From Narthecium ossifragum (taxonomy: Eukaryota > Streptophyta > Magnoliopsida > Dioscoreales > Nartheciaceae), in contig OY986966.1 in NCBI GenBank assembly GCA_963920575.1, positions 28,468,581-28,532,580 of the forward strand: a DNA stretch of 64,000 bases, given 5' to 3'. Shown here in pieces: positions 25,121-35,933 of the stretch (position 1 is its first letter; each line of letters opens with the position of its first letter). The translations under genes and the position numbers were made by a program. The notes under the pieces were generated by a model that ran no database searches, was not told the DNA's origin, and saw nothing but the letters and a program-made list of their open reading frames with translations.

Positions 25121-26340
25121 TTACGATTGCTGCTGTTGTGATGAGAACCAACTATCTTCAACATTCCATATACTCTCACTTAGGTCGCCTGATCCCCAGA
25201 AAGCTTGATCAAAGTCCCATAAGGACTGCTGAGGATACCCTCCGGCGGCCGGGCTGAGTAATGACTGATCCGGCCAGCCGGTGTTGCCGAACTGCGACCC
25301 TTCGATCCCATGACCACTATCCTTCTCCTCGCCAACCTGCATGGCGTAGCTCCCAGCGAAGCAATCGGAGGCCGGAGGCGACGAGAGCTGAGTTCCGAAC
25401 GAGTCCGACGACGATCCGGCGACGCTAGAGCACTCCGGGCTAGGCTTCAATCGGGCAAACTCGGCGCCGGCGTTGTTCGCGGGCGGCTGGAGCTCGTTGG
25501 CCTCCGATAGAGCCATCGAGCTCTGATAGATGTCGGCGGGCGTGGTGCCGGACGCCGCCCGGATCCTCTCCAGAAGCCGCGGCATCCACAGGTACCGCAT
25601 GATGTCTTTGAACTGCTTGCTGTTGACGTCGCATTGGAGCTGCTTGGCGTGCTTCTGGACTCTCGTCCGCCAGTAGTTCTTGATCTCGTTGTCGGTTCTC
25701 CCCGGCAAATGTTGTGCAATCTTCGACCATCTAATCAAACATCAAAGGTTCCAAACTTTAATTAGATTTGATAAACGTAATTAAGGATCTATTAATGACT
25801 TAAGACTATCCAATATTAGTAAGATCGATCGATGTGTAGTACCTGTTTCCCCAGCGAGAGTGGAGTTCGAGGATTAGCAGCTGCTCCTCGGGGGTTATAT
25901 TACCTCGCCGGACGTCCGGCCGGAGGTAGTTGAGCCACCGGAGCCGGCAGCTCTTTCCAGTACGCTTGAGCCCTGTTTAACAATAGAAGTGAAGATTAGC
26001 ACGCAAATTAAAAAGATGAATATTCTTATCCATATTCGTTTGGGAAGCTAGCTAGCTAGCAATCAATCAAGCTATACAACTCCTATAGCTGAATATATTC
26101 CTAAAATATATATAATTAAATATGTCATCATTTCATTTCTAAGTTAAGGGAGAACAATTGAGTGGTGGGAAGTATGGCAGCAGTACCTGCGTGACGAGCG
26201 AGGGAATTCCAGCGGCCTTCGCCATGGTTGGCGATATAATTCACGAGCAGAAGGTCCTCTTCGACGGTCCATGGCCCTCTTCTTAAGCCCATGTCCTCCT
26301 CGCTTGTTAATGTTACAGCACCCCCCCCATGCATCTCCAT
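25121..26340 (-). CDS. R2R3-MYB transcription factor, subgroup 20-like, 3 exons
   Basis: Minus-strand exons 26340–26187, 25972–25843 and 25730–25121 give 297 residues. R2 (about 19–71) starts [18 protein letters not shown] and R3 (about 72–122) starts [17 protein letters not shown]. The regularly spaced tryptophans (or hydrophobic replacement) and [20 protein letters not shown] are present. The two introns (214 and 112 bp) sit at the classic R2R3 positions. The motif [13 protein letters not shown] after R3 matches the WxPRL signature of AtMYB2/62/78/108/112/116 relatives, which act in stress, jasmonate, stamen and senescence responses. The rest is Ser/Gln-rich with an acidic aromatic end, probably an activation domain. 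The ATG chosen gives MEMHGG; no upstream in-frame ATG fits. Exon 3 is markedly GC-rich. Confidence 0.94.
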
Positions 26341-26387
26341 GGCTATAGCTTTCAGGATTTCTAGAGAGAAAGATGGGTATATGGGTC

Positions 26388-26388
<1 letters not shown>

Positions 26389-26422
<34 letters not shown>

Positions 26423-26585
26423 AGGGAAGGGGGAGGGAGAGATGAGGTTAGATGGATGGAGATGGGATTGGAGTTATATGATGAAAAGGGTTGGGGGGTG
26501 GATGAGCTTATATATATAGGGGGTGGGGGGGGGGGGGGGGTGGTGTGTGTGTGTGTTCGGAAAACAGACATGTGATGGATGGAAG
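26389..26585 (-). promoter_or_regulatory. MYB leader/promoter: GA tract and TATA box
   Basis: A (GA)n tract at 26389–26420 lies in the probable 5' leader (CT repeats in the transcript). TATATATA at 26509–26517, read on the minus strand as CTATATATATAAG, is the likely TATA box, about 170 bp before the ATG. A G/C homopolymer run (26520–26541) and (GT)n lie just upstream. Confidence 0.45.
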
Positions 26586-26758
26586 TATAACACGCCGTAA
26601 TTGGAGATTTTAGTTTAAAGATGTTATAAAACACAAAAGTTGCGGGGGTGGGGCTTGTTTATTATAATGCCAACAGTGTGACTAAGGTTTGAAGTCTGAC
26701 TTCTCCTCCTGCTTCCCCTGTCTGTCTCTTGCTACTCTGTTTCCCTTCTTCCACACTC

Positions 26759-26761
<3 letters not shown>

Positions 26762-26832
<71 letters not shown>
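26762..26832. repeat. Compound (CT)n(TA)n microsatellite
   Basis: CT repeats at 26762–26808 run directly into TA repeats at 26809–26832. Confidence 0.95.
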
Positions 26833-28480
26833 GGAGGAGAGAGAAAGAGGGAAGCAGACCATGTTTTGGTTTGGTCTGCAAGTTGATTGCTGGTGGCTGG
26901 AAATTTAGAGATTGGTGTCAATGGATGTGTTGAAAAACATAGGAACAGGGTATTAAGATAATATGAGATGGATGGTACGTGAAATTAGCTGTAGGATCTA
27001 GCTTGTCAGGATGGTCTCCATGCTCTGGATTTTTAAGTTTGAAGCCAATTGCAAGCGTCAATAATTTGGGTGATTGTTGCTTCAAGTAGTCAGCAACAGT
27101 TATTACCAGAACCCCCAACGACTCGATGAGACGAGGTGGAATTATTGGCATGATCATCAGTCATGACAAGCCCCCAATTCTGCTCTGATCCATGCTCCGC
27201 GCTTATACACACACAGAGCTCTGCTCCGTGCCTTGTCCTCTATAACTGATACTCCAACTGTAAGATCTATACCCCGTAGAAGATGAGCCACCTCCAACAA
27301 GTCTGCTGTATATTTATATTTTAGTCTAACATTAAAAGCATATTTTACTCAAAAAAATTTAGATTATTATAGGAATTCTTCAAAAATTCTGACGTCGTAT
27401 AGGTAGGTGTCTAGCTATCGAGAGGAAATGAGTCATCCGGAAGGAAAAGGACTGGGAGGGAGTTGCGGAGAGATAGAAGTCCGGAACCACGGGAGGGGGG
27501 GTTGTCAAACTTTGAAAAGCTCTGAAGCCTACTCTGAAGTACTTCCAAAAAGAAGCAAAAAATAGAAGAAGATGAATGGAATCTAAGAATTTAGTGGCAA
27601 AACCCAAGACCAAAAGCCGATCGAGTCGGCTCGGAGAAAATTAGTACATGGTTTGATGAGCTTGATGTACATGTTTGTGTGTATGCAAGTGTTCATTTCG
27701 TTTCTTTTTTCCTTCTTTTTGTCTCTGTTAGAAGTTTAATGACTTCCTTTGCGATTAGTTTAATCCCAAGTGGAGACATGGAAGTACTTCTGGAGGTCTA
27801 CAAGATTAATGGTGGGGATCAAAGAGTTGAATTGTGATCAACCAAGCCAACTTTGTGTAGGGCCATTTTTGAATCATTGCTAAATTCAATACAATGTATC
27901 AGTACATTATCCTTTTCTTTCTACTCTTTGGCACATTGTGTAAGCTAATATTTAAAGGTTCAGACGTAGAAAATTGGGGGTATATTCCAAGAAATGAGTT
28001 ATTTTCCAAGTTGGTCTGGTCGTGTCGAATACTAATTTTTTATAATTTAGGGGACTGTTTGATGCGAATTTTCTAGAAACCTACGGATCGTTGGGGTTGG
28101 AATTAGTGGAGTTTTGAATCGACTTGATGGTTCAGTCGAATCTACTTGACACGCTGTTATTGTTCAAATGTACTCTTTTTTTTCTTTTCTTTTTTCGTTT
28201 TGTGTTCTAAGTATTCGGCCCTTTCCATCTGAAGATGTCTAAATCCGACAATCAGATGATGAACTCATGTCAGAGGTGGCTCATATCTTGTGGCTCATAT
28301 CTAATGGAGTATAGAAGTTATAGTTGAAGTACTAAGCACGTGCTTTGTGCCCCCTTCTTTTGTATATTGAACGATAAATTTTAGAAATCAAGAGAGTTGT
28401 CATTCCAAAAAAACTTTTAAAAATGCCTTCGAGCATAGAAAGATTTTTTTTAAAACAAAATAGATAGCCCCGAGGTTGGG
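26833..28480. other. Intergenic DNA upstream of MYB gene
   Basis: No coding frame with recognisable homology. It probably includes distal promoter sequence of the MYB gene. Confidence 0.5.
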
Positions 28481-28882
28481 GTACAATCAACTACGCAACC
28501 TCCAACAGAGCTTTACCAACCAATCTGCTCTCTCATTCTCCTCACGGGTTATAATCAGTAACCGTAGGCTACGAAACGGTCCCATTCGCCACTAGATATC
28601 CTATAACAGTGGAATAAATGATGAAGTCGCATGCATTCTTCCATCAATCAGAGCCACCGCAACAAATGAGTCACTCTCAATGACCAAGTCACGCAGCCCC
28701 CTACTCCTACCTTCCGCAAGACCAAGTAGTCTAATGGCAGATACCTCCCCATACGGTATACCCTCTGACAACTTTGCTAGCTCCTCCGAGGCTGATCAAG
28801 ATATGATATCCTCCTCGAAGCAAAACACCCCAAGGCCTATTTCCTCAGACCCAACAGCTTGGGATGCATCCATCTGTATAAC
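28481..28882 (-). pseudogene. LINE-type RNase H domain fragment
   Basis: The minus strand encodes MDASQAVGSEEIGLGVLLRGG, then LRDLVIESDSFVAVALING after a stop, and REENERADWLVKLCWR near the end. This is the order of the RNase H-like (RVT_3) domain that ends many plant LINE ORF2 proteins: catalytic Asp, the D of ESDS, and the final N-x-x-A-D-W-L. At least one stop codon breaks the frame, so it is dead. It continues a zinc-binding RT domain located on the far side of the LTR at 28883–29499. Confidence 0.7.
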
Positions 28883-29499
28883 TGTTGACTTTTTTGGCTC
28901 TTTTTATCTTGGATCGATCCAACTTGAATCTGGATCATCTGGATCGATTCGAAAGTTCGTTCCAGAGACATGTTTGCGGCTTTGCACGTTGGATTGATCT
29001 AAACCTACAGTGGATCGATCCCAACCCTCTTTCGAGAGGCATGTTTTCATGTTTTTCAGATTGGATCGATCCAAGCCTACTATGAATCGATTCAGAACAC
29101 TGTAGACGGGGAAATTTGAAGGTTTGGATTAATTCTTATCCTTAATAACTTGGGGCCTATAAATAGGGTTTTGGAGATCTTTTCCGGTGCTGACTCTTAT
29201 TCCTTTGGAGCTCTAGAGAGATAAAGTTTGTAACCCTAAATCTTTGGGACATGAGAAATTAGGGATTGGGAATTAAGCTTTGTATTTGTAATCCTCTTTC
29301 ATCTTGATAGTGGATTGATCGCCCATGTCGCCTGTGGATATAGGCTATTGTCGAACCACGTAAATCCTCGTGTTCTTTGGTGTGCTCTCTGTTTTCTCTC
29401 CCTCTATTCTTTGATTATTGTTTGAGCTTGTTGGTGTGGTTGTTTTTCTTTCTCGATTGTTGGTGGATTCTTGCATTGGATGTGCCTTCCCACGCAACA
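28883..29499. mobile_element. Probable solo Copia-type LTR in LINE remnant
   Basis: A 617-bp block begins TGTTGACTTTTTTGG and ends ...CACGCAACA. It separates two neighbouring domains of one LINE. The right part has a Copia-LTR look, with CGAACCACGTAAATCC and T-rich DNA near the end. The left part carries six GGATCGATCC-like palindromes. No 5-bp target duplication is seen (ATAAC against AATTC), so either the ends or the origin need checking. Confidence 0.5.
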
Positions 29500-29871
29500 A
29501 ATTCATCCCTATACTCTAAAGCAACATGATTCACATCGTCTTAGAGGACGGGCAAGTGAATATTGTCTGAGAGGATGGGTAAGTGAATAGGAGGTGATCA
29601 GGTGTCTCCTCTGCTTCATCACACCTCAGGCATCTAGCGGAAGCCACCACACCCACACCCACCAAGGATGCCAATGTTGGGAGCTTCCCATGCCAGAGAC
29701 GGCAAAGGAAGAGCTGAACTCTAGGGCCGGCCATTGCTTTCCATATAGGCCACCACCACCTCCGTAAGCTTTCATCCTGCAACTCGACTCTCCACGTGAG
29801 ATCACAAAAGTCTTTTTTATTATTCTCCAATAGATGCCCGTCGTTAATCTGTGCTTGTCAATAATAACCAA
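29500..29871 (-). pseudogene. LINE zinc-binding reverse-transcriptase domain fragment
   Basis: The minus strand from 29830 encodes LRRWWWPIWKAMAGPRVQLF, LCRLWHGKLPTLASLVGVGV and CLRCDEAEETPDHLLFTYP. This is the zf-RVT domain found between the RT and RNase H of plant LINEs: W-x3-W, the K-x-F/LWR core, and CxxC...H. The piece lacks the reverse transcriptase that should precede it and ends in a partial duplication (FTYPSSQTIFTCPSSKT). It is non-functional. Confidence 0.75.
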
Positions 29872-32160
29872 CCCAAATCCATCCCTATCAACAAGAATAA
29901 TTAATCAAACTAGACAACCTGTTGGCCACACCCATAATTAACATTAGTTAGCAAAATTAAGTGGATTAAGGCTGCTTACCTTATTCAAAGTAGTCAAAAA
30001 CTCATCCCCCTCCATTCTTCATCATCGTGATACGAGATTACGAGTTGGTTGGTTATCTTAGAAAAATGTCCTAAAGATGATTAATGTGACACCATAGCAA
30101 TAAGGTATCATTATGTCTAACTTTAGTCCTAAAGTTTCTCCCCCATCTAGAAGGAGCATACTTCCTTCCATGTGTACACTCTTCAGGGAGCCAGTGGCTT
30201 AAAAGCCAAACATAATCATAACCCACCCCCCAAGAAACTAAATTGGCTTCTGACACGTGTCATAAGACGAATATTTTTCATTTTAAACCTGTAATTTTAT
30301 TCGTCACGTGTTGGATATAAATACGCACCATATTCCTATCAGATGAGTAATAAAATGCAAAGATACCATACAATATATGTATGTAGTGATCATTACTTAT
30401 CAGGACTAATCTATGACTATAAGAGTTCTCCATGGTTCGTCTTTCTGGTAATTCTTTAGGTTTATATTAATCGTTTGATATTTGGACATGCTAGACAATA
30501 ATTTTTTAAATTTCAAGATTAATTTTATGAGTTGGGCTAGAATGTTTTGCTCTAGATTTTTTTTTTATTTTTTTTTAACAGTGATCTTGGTATGAGACGT
30601 GAATTCGAACTATTTCTAATAGCATTTTTTTAATTCTAAAAATACATACTTTCAGACAAGTTTATAATTTAAAAGGTGGATAATATTTGTGAGGGGTACA
30701 ACTAGAGAGAGGAGAAAACGGTGGGTAATTCCGTCAAAAAAGGGGCTTTACGTGTTTTCTTTCCGAGATCATGACGACCACCGTCGTGTTAATGTATAAA
30801 ATTAGCGACTTAATTAAAGGTTATGGTGGGGAGTTCTAAGTTCTAAGTTCTAAGTTGTAACGTGTTTGACCCAACCAGGCTTAATTTTTTTATTTATTTT
30901 TAATGTGGTTCACATGCTTTAGATCTTTTGACCTATTAATGCGTATGATACTATACAATGGATAAGTTAACTCATAAGTCTACTTGAGTACTCTACTTGG
31001 GTAGGATCCCACTAGGCCTTTAAAATACAAGTATTTCGTGTCGTCGAGTCAAAATCTACGTTTTATGTTGACTATTGTGGGCTAATTGGTTCCAAAGTCT
31101 ACCGAGTTATGTGACATGTTTCATGATAGAGATTGGAAATTTGGATCTAATTCGTGATGGTGATGATTAGTGTAGGAAATAATTGCAAGTCATGAATGGA
31201 AGGAAGACATGTGCCGAGTGTTTCGGTTTGGGGGTCTAATCTGATCGAACCCAACTGAATTGGGCTCGAGATTGGACTGAACCCAATTGAAGCTTTCTTA
31301 GACTTTAGAGAGTCGTACGGATGTCTACACAAAACTGTCTCTGCGTGAGAGCGACATACCGAATAAACACGTTTTTTAAAGTACGATTCCTCTCGCGCGT
31401 GATCCGCGCCGGATAAACAACCTCGATGACGACGATTTTTCCCCCCAAAATAAACCACTACAAAACTCCATATTTCTAAACAAGTCCTTGCTTTCTTTGC
31501 CAAATAAACCCCTAGAAAACTTCATATTATGTGTGAATAGCCATTCATATAAATAACAATAGATTATTAGCATCCATGAGTGGCCCTTTGTTAAGCTTTA
31601 AATTGTCCTTCCTTGCTGCTACACAAAAGCTAAACGTGACTGTGTTGGTCTCAAACTCCTCATACTCGCATGGTTATTTATAATTTTAAATAGCCATTCA
31701 TATGGCTTTAGCTAAAGAAGATGTTTCTTTAATGGGTCTTGTTGTTGCACCACTAGGCAAGGGTTATCATAAGCCTCCTAGTTTAATGGTTTCATCAATA
31801 TATGGAGGGTGGCCCCTCTCCTGACCTCATCCCTAGCCCTCTCCCTTCTCTCTCTCTCTCTCTTTCACATCTTGTGTACTACACTGCCAATGGAGACGAA
31901 AAGCTAGCTAGCTAGGGAAGGGGGGCCATCCCTCTCACCTCCCACTACACCCTTTTTATCCATCCTGTTACTCAACCATATATGCTCTCCTTGTACCAAG
32001 TCTTCGTCAGAGCTGGAACAGTGGTGGTGAGATAGGGAATCAGGGATCCTCCGAGGAGCCACCGCGTGGCGATCCATGTGTCGCGAAGGGCATCAGGCAG
32101 GCCAGCCTTTAGGAAGGAGGAAGGGATGGAGAGCTTTGTGTGAGAGTGACCTCCAACCAT
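29872..32160. other. Intergenic DNA
   Basis: No supported gene except the small ORF described separately. The palindromic G-box GACACGTGTC (30252–30261) and a second CACGTG (30305–30310), eight bases before the TATA-like TATAAATA, sit at 30250–30325, again without a following ORF. Confidence 0.45.
31972..32160 (-). CDS. Possible small protein, 62 aa, unknown
   Basis: From the ATG at 32160 (MVGGHSHTKLSIPSS) the minus strand encodes 62 residues ending WYKESIYG and a TGA. Codon third positions are mostly C or G, unlike the surrounding AT-rich DNA. The start context CCCATGG is good. The centre (WLLGGSLIPYLTTTVPAL) is hydrophobic enough for one membrane segment. A possible acceptor site, CTTGACAG, lies just upstream at about 32172. 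I recognise no family. It may be a real small gene, the last exon of an unseen gene, or chance. Confidence 0.3.
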   Translation of the reverse strand: MVGGHSHTKLSIPSSFLKAGLPDALRDTWIATRWLLGGSLIPYLTTTVPALTKTWYKESIYG

Positions 32161-32396
32161 GGGAGTGTTCACTGTCAAGAAGTTACCTAATAGCTTTTAC
32201 TCAAAAGATTTGCTTCATAAGGCTAGGGTTTCTTCTTAATTAAGCTACCGGCCGGCCGCCTATTATTTCATGCATATGTGTCATGGTCTAAGGATGTATG
32301 TAGAGAAAGAAGAAGATCACAACAGTAGTATAGAAGGATCTTTCGGTGAGTTAGCTAGCTATATGTAGGAGCTATCAGCGCCATGGATGGGTAGAT

Positions 32397-32537
32397 TTTT
32401 CAACTTAGCATCCATGTACAATTTTTTACCTTCTTATTAACTAAAGCTAGCTTATAGCCTTATAGGGTTCACACTGAGCTGAGTGCATGATTCAAACAAT
32501 GAATGAGCTGAGGATGATGAAGAAGATGATGTTTTAA
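32397..32537. repeat. Direct repeat, copy 1 (partner at 35275–35392)
   Basis: Shares with 35275–35392 the strings CATGTACAATTTTTT, CTTCTTATTA, TTCACACTGAGCTGAGT and GAGCTGAGGATGATG in the same order and strand. The two copies enclose 2.7 kb containing the F-box-like pseudogene. Confidence 0.6.
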
Positions 32538-34436
32538 AAATATTGCAATGATAATTTAAAGTTGGCAGTGTAGTCTTTAGTGGACGCGAGAAGCCCGGGA
32601 TGGCGATGGATATATTGGTTGGAATTCAAAAAGATGGTTCGGAGAAAACTAGATCGAAAACTTAGGTTGAAGATTTGGGTTCATGCACTTGTCTTTCTAG
32701 GTGCAATGGCAACAAACTATGATATGATTTAGTTTTGCTTTTCCTCAATAAACCTCCCTTAGGAATCTTCTAAACTTCATGAGTTGATAGTCAACTGCTG
32801 GAAAATAACTAGGGTTTCTAAATAACATGGTTCCAGTGTGCCGTGGTACCTACCAGTCTACCACACATGCACGAGTTTTCCTCTCCTTTGACCTCCACGT
32901 TTCATACAGTCAACTGTCAAACCTCAAATTCAACACGACGCTGCATCGATGAGTGGATGACATGCAACTCTTTCTTCCCTGCAATATTTTTTTAAGTTAT
33001 CATCTCAACTTGCATGCTTCTATGGATCGAGCTTAATGCAACTGAACATGGCGGCGACCTTATAACAGTTAAAGGCCTAGGGAGATGAGACGTTTTCCAT
33101 GCATGAAGGTGACGTCAGAGATAACGCCTGCCTACTACTATAGCTTACTGTGGAGAAGATGGAAGGCTCCTTTGATGATTAAATGCCTACAAATGGGATT
33201 CAAAGAAATATTCTGGCATTCTTCTTGGACGCGTGTCGAGATATACGTAAGTCCAACGAGAAGAAAATAAAAATTCGAATGTGAATGGTCCAAATGGAAA
33301 GTAGCTAGATAGGGTTGTCATAGAAAAGGACGCAGGATTAATTACTTGTTGTTGTCCTTCTTGCCGGGGTGCCATAGTACACAAACATGCATGGCAACCA
33401 ATGTCATTTGATCACTCATAATCATAGAATGAGAGAACTTTGAGTTTGGCTTCGGTTTGTAAATTAGACCATATATGTGTCTTATTTTCATAGACTTATA
33501 TATATATTTTATATTATAAACTCATCAAGGATTTGGCTCGATTAAAGTTAACATGATATCAGAAGAACCGATAAGAATTACATATACTCTAACTAGAATG
33601 GCTTTGACTAGAACGGGCCACAATCCAGGCCGGGCCGGTTTCCATGTGTTGATTCTAACCTATATTTAACTGAAATGCTTAATTCACTGCCCATGCTTAA
33701 TTTCACAGCCTATAAGTATAATGGCCCAAGTATTCGAGCGTTAGAAGCTCTACTCTAAAGTATAATGGGCTAAATCTACACTAGCCCGTTTCCATATATT
33801 AGCCGTAAAGTAAAGGTTCAGCCCATTATTTACTAAAAATACTTCCGTGGTTTTATTTTGGCCCATCCAGTGAGGTGTTTGGGCCTACAACATATGGAAG
33901 AAGGCAGCATATACGGAGGGGAATAAGGAATCGAATCCTTCTCTCGCTTTCTTAGAGGTATATACAAAATTCCTTGTGCTAACCCACATGACGAATTTGG
34001 ATTAGAATTTGAACTTGATCGAAAATTCCAAGAAGTTTCTATGCCAATCAGCCAGTGCATAGGCATATGTGAGCCGTTGGATCAACATTTAGGTCCACAA
34101 GCCCCATAAAAAGAAGATTTTTATTAAAATATTTCTTTGCAACATATGCATTAAAATCATCAATTCAACATGATCTTAAGTTTCCATGCAAATCACTACT
34201 CGAAATATCCTAAAGAAGCGTACGCTTTTAAAATCTGGAATTAAAGATGGCACATCTTAAGAAGATAAAGCAATAAAAATTCTTGGAATAAAGCTCTTCA
34301 ATCAAAGAGAGCAATTTTTTTCAAAAAATAGAACAATCCCGTAAATTCTGAATTAAGTCTTCCACTATATGTCGTGATTTAGAGAAAGAAGTCTTGTGAA
34401 CCCGTTTCAGCTAATCTAATAAAAGTTCCTCCTCTC
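32538..34436. other. Intergenic DNA, no gene seen
   Basis: No coding frame that I can support. The 33830–34070 part has an 77-codon open frame on the minus strand without recognisable homology. Confidence 0.5.
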
Positions 34437-35000
34437 ATGGGGCAACTGCTGTCCTTCAACAAGAAGCCGCCATGCGTGGAAGACGTACAAGGAGAGGTAC
34501 TCATGGCCCGACCTCCCCTACCTCATACTCTACACCATCGCCATGAATCTCGCGGGCATACCTTCGTACGTCGCCTTCGGCAGGACGTGCCGGGCATGGA
34601 GGTCGGTGTACAAGGAAGCCATGGCCAAGTACATTGGGTCCCGGCCTCCACTGCTCATGCTATTCCCCCGAGATACCAACATGTTCTTGATCTCCAACAA
34701 CCTCAACACCTTCTACGTACGACATCACCGAGCGGAGGATCCTGAAACAACGTCGCGAATCTCCGCCGGTGAAACAGTCTTCTCTATCTATCACGGCTGC
34801 CCGGCACCGTCGACCATTACATCCTCAACCCTCTTGATGGCGCGGAGATAATCTCAGACATCACGTACCGGCGAACCGGTCGAAGAATCACGATCCAGAT
34901 CCTGTCAAGCATTCCTTGTAGGGGGAGCTTCGTCATGAACATCCTTGCTTCCGATTGCCACCTCTTTGTTGACCTAATATCGATGCAGCCACGTCATTGA
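34437..35000 (+). pseudogene. F-box/DUF295-like pseudogene, frameshifted
   Basis: Starts MGQLLSFNKKPP, then changes frame to YSWPDLPYLILYTIAMNLA and GIPSYVAFGRTCRAWRSVYK, the N-terminal F-box helix bundle of plant DUF295 (KIB-type) proteins. A 4-bp duplication, TACGTACG at 34714–34721, shifts the frame before DITERRILKQ. A further frame change leads to LPGTVDHYILNPLDGAEI, IQILSSIPCRGSFVMN and a stop near 35000. Intact family members are about 350–450 residues, so the C-terminal half is lost as well. Two relatives lie at 43806–44236 and 58935–59444 on the other strand. The copy at 59444 shares the MGQ start and the [P/A]SY/TxAxGRxCRxWRS core. Confidence 0.8.
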
Positions 35001-35274
35001 TCTCCACCACCCGACCCGAATAAGTGACATTCAGCGATGACTTGGTCTAATGTCTCCTTCAAGAGCGGTCATTGGCGCACATGTCTTTTTTTTAGGGAGA
35101 ATTAATATGTGTGAGTGTGCACTATGCATAAGGGTATTTTAGTTCAATAAATGTTTAGAGACCTAATGATAAATTGGTATCTTGTAAAAGACTTATTGAT
35201 AATTCTCTCAGGTATCCGATATTCTGGACAAATATTTCCTTCTCAGAGGCCTAAACGCTAATTAACTCTAGATT

Positions 35275-35392
35275 TTTCAACTTAGTATTAATATCCATGT
35301 ACAATTTTTTCCCTTCTTATTAGCGAAAGCTAGCTAATAGGTTTCACACTGAGCTGAGTTCATGATTCAAAAAATGAGCTGAGGATGATGTT
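35275..35392. repeat. Direct repeat, copy 2
   Basis: Partner of 32397–32537, shorter because it lacks the extra GAAGAAGATGAT-type codons at the end. Confidence 0.6.
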
Positions 35393-35533
35393 TGCAAATT
35401 TCAATTATCGTGTCTATGAAGTTTTTTTATTATTAAAGATAAACCGGAAGGCTTGGATGTCTATGAGGTTTGTTCTTTTCCTCAGGGGAAACAAATAGCT
35501 GCCCGTTCTGAGATTCAGGGAGTCAAGGGGGGA

Positions 35534-35933
35534 TGGATTTGCAAGCTGGTTTTATCCTAAACCTTCCATGATAACCGGTCATATATAACAAATTAAATAA
35601 CTAGCTTTGCTATGATTTATTTAATTTTGTTTTTTCTTGTGTCTACCGGTGTTTTTTGTTTTAAATTTGCTTGGAGTTATAATCACAATTAGCACTATCT
35701 CTGTTGCCCGGCCGTGACAGAAAGCATGATCAAAAGAAATAAAAGAGATAAGAGTATAATTGTATTTATTCCGATAGACAGGTGCTCGTTTTCCATCCGA
35801 AAATTATAAACTCAATAGGTGCTTAATTGAAGAGTTTATTTTTGCTTATTTATTCATTTTGCTTATAATGAGTTGAGCACAAACAATTAATGCCCATGGA
35901 AGGTTTAGGATAAAACCAGGTTACTAATCCAGA
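35534..35933. mobile_element. 400-bp inverted-repeat (MITE-like) element
   Basis: The terminal arms of about 37–40 bp are inverted copies. The inner 25 bp (35546–35570 and 35897–35921) are perfect, with CTGGTTTTATCC... on the left and its complement on the right. The interior is AT-rich and has no ORF. It sits in or beside LINE sequence. No clear target duplication is seen, so the superfamily is open. A lone copy of one arm (23 matching bases) occurs at about 58686–58708. Confidence 0.65.

Noticed and set aside
26341..26634. N-terminal extension of the MYB protein upstream of MEMHGG
   Set aside because: The frame runs through GA and TA microsatellites and a TATA box; it is leader and promoter, not protein.
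31805..31945. Imperfect foldback (GGAGGGTGGCCCC against GGGGGGCCATCCCTC) as a microRNA precursor
   Set aside because: Pairing is short and interrupted by bulges, and no known microRNA sequence is seen.
33930..34070. Possible organellar or tRNA sequence around GGAATCGAATCC
   Set aside because: No tRNA cloverleaf or A-box could be placed, and no organellar gene was recognised.
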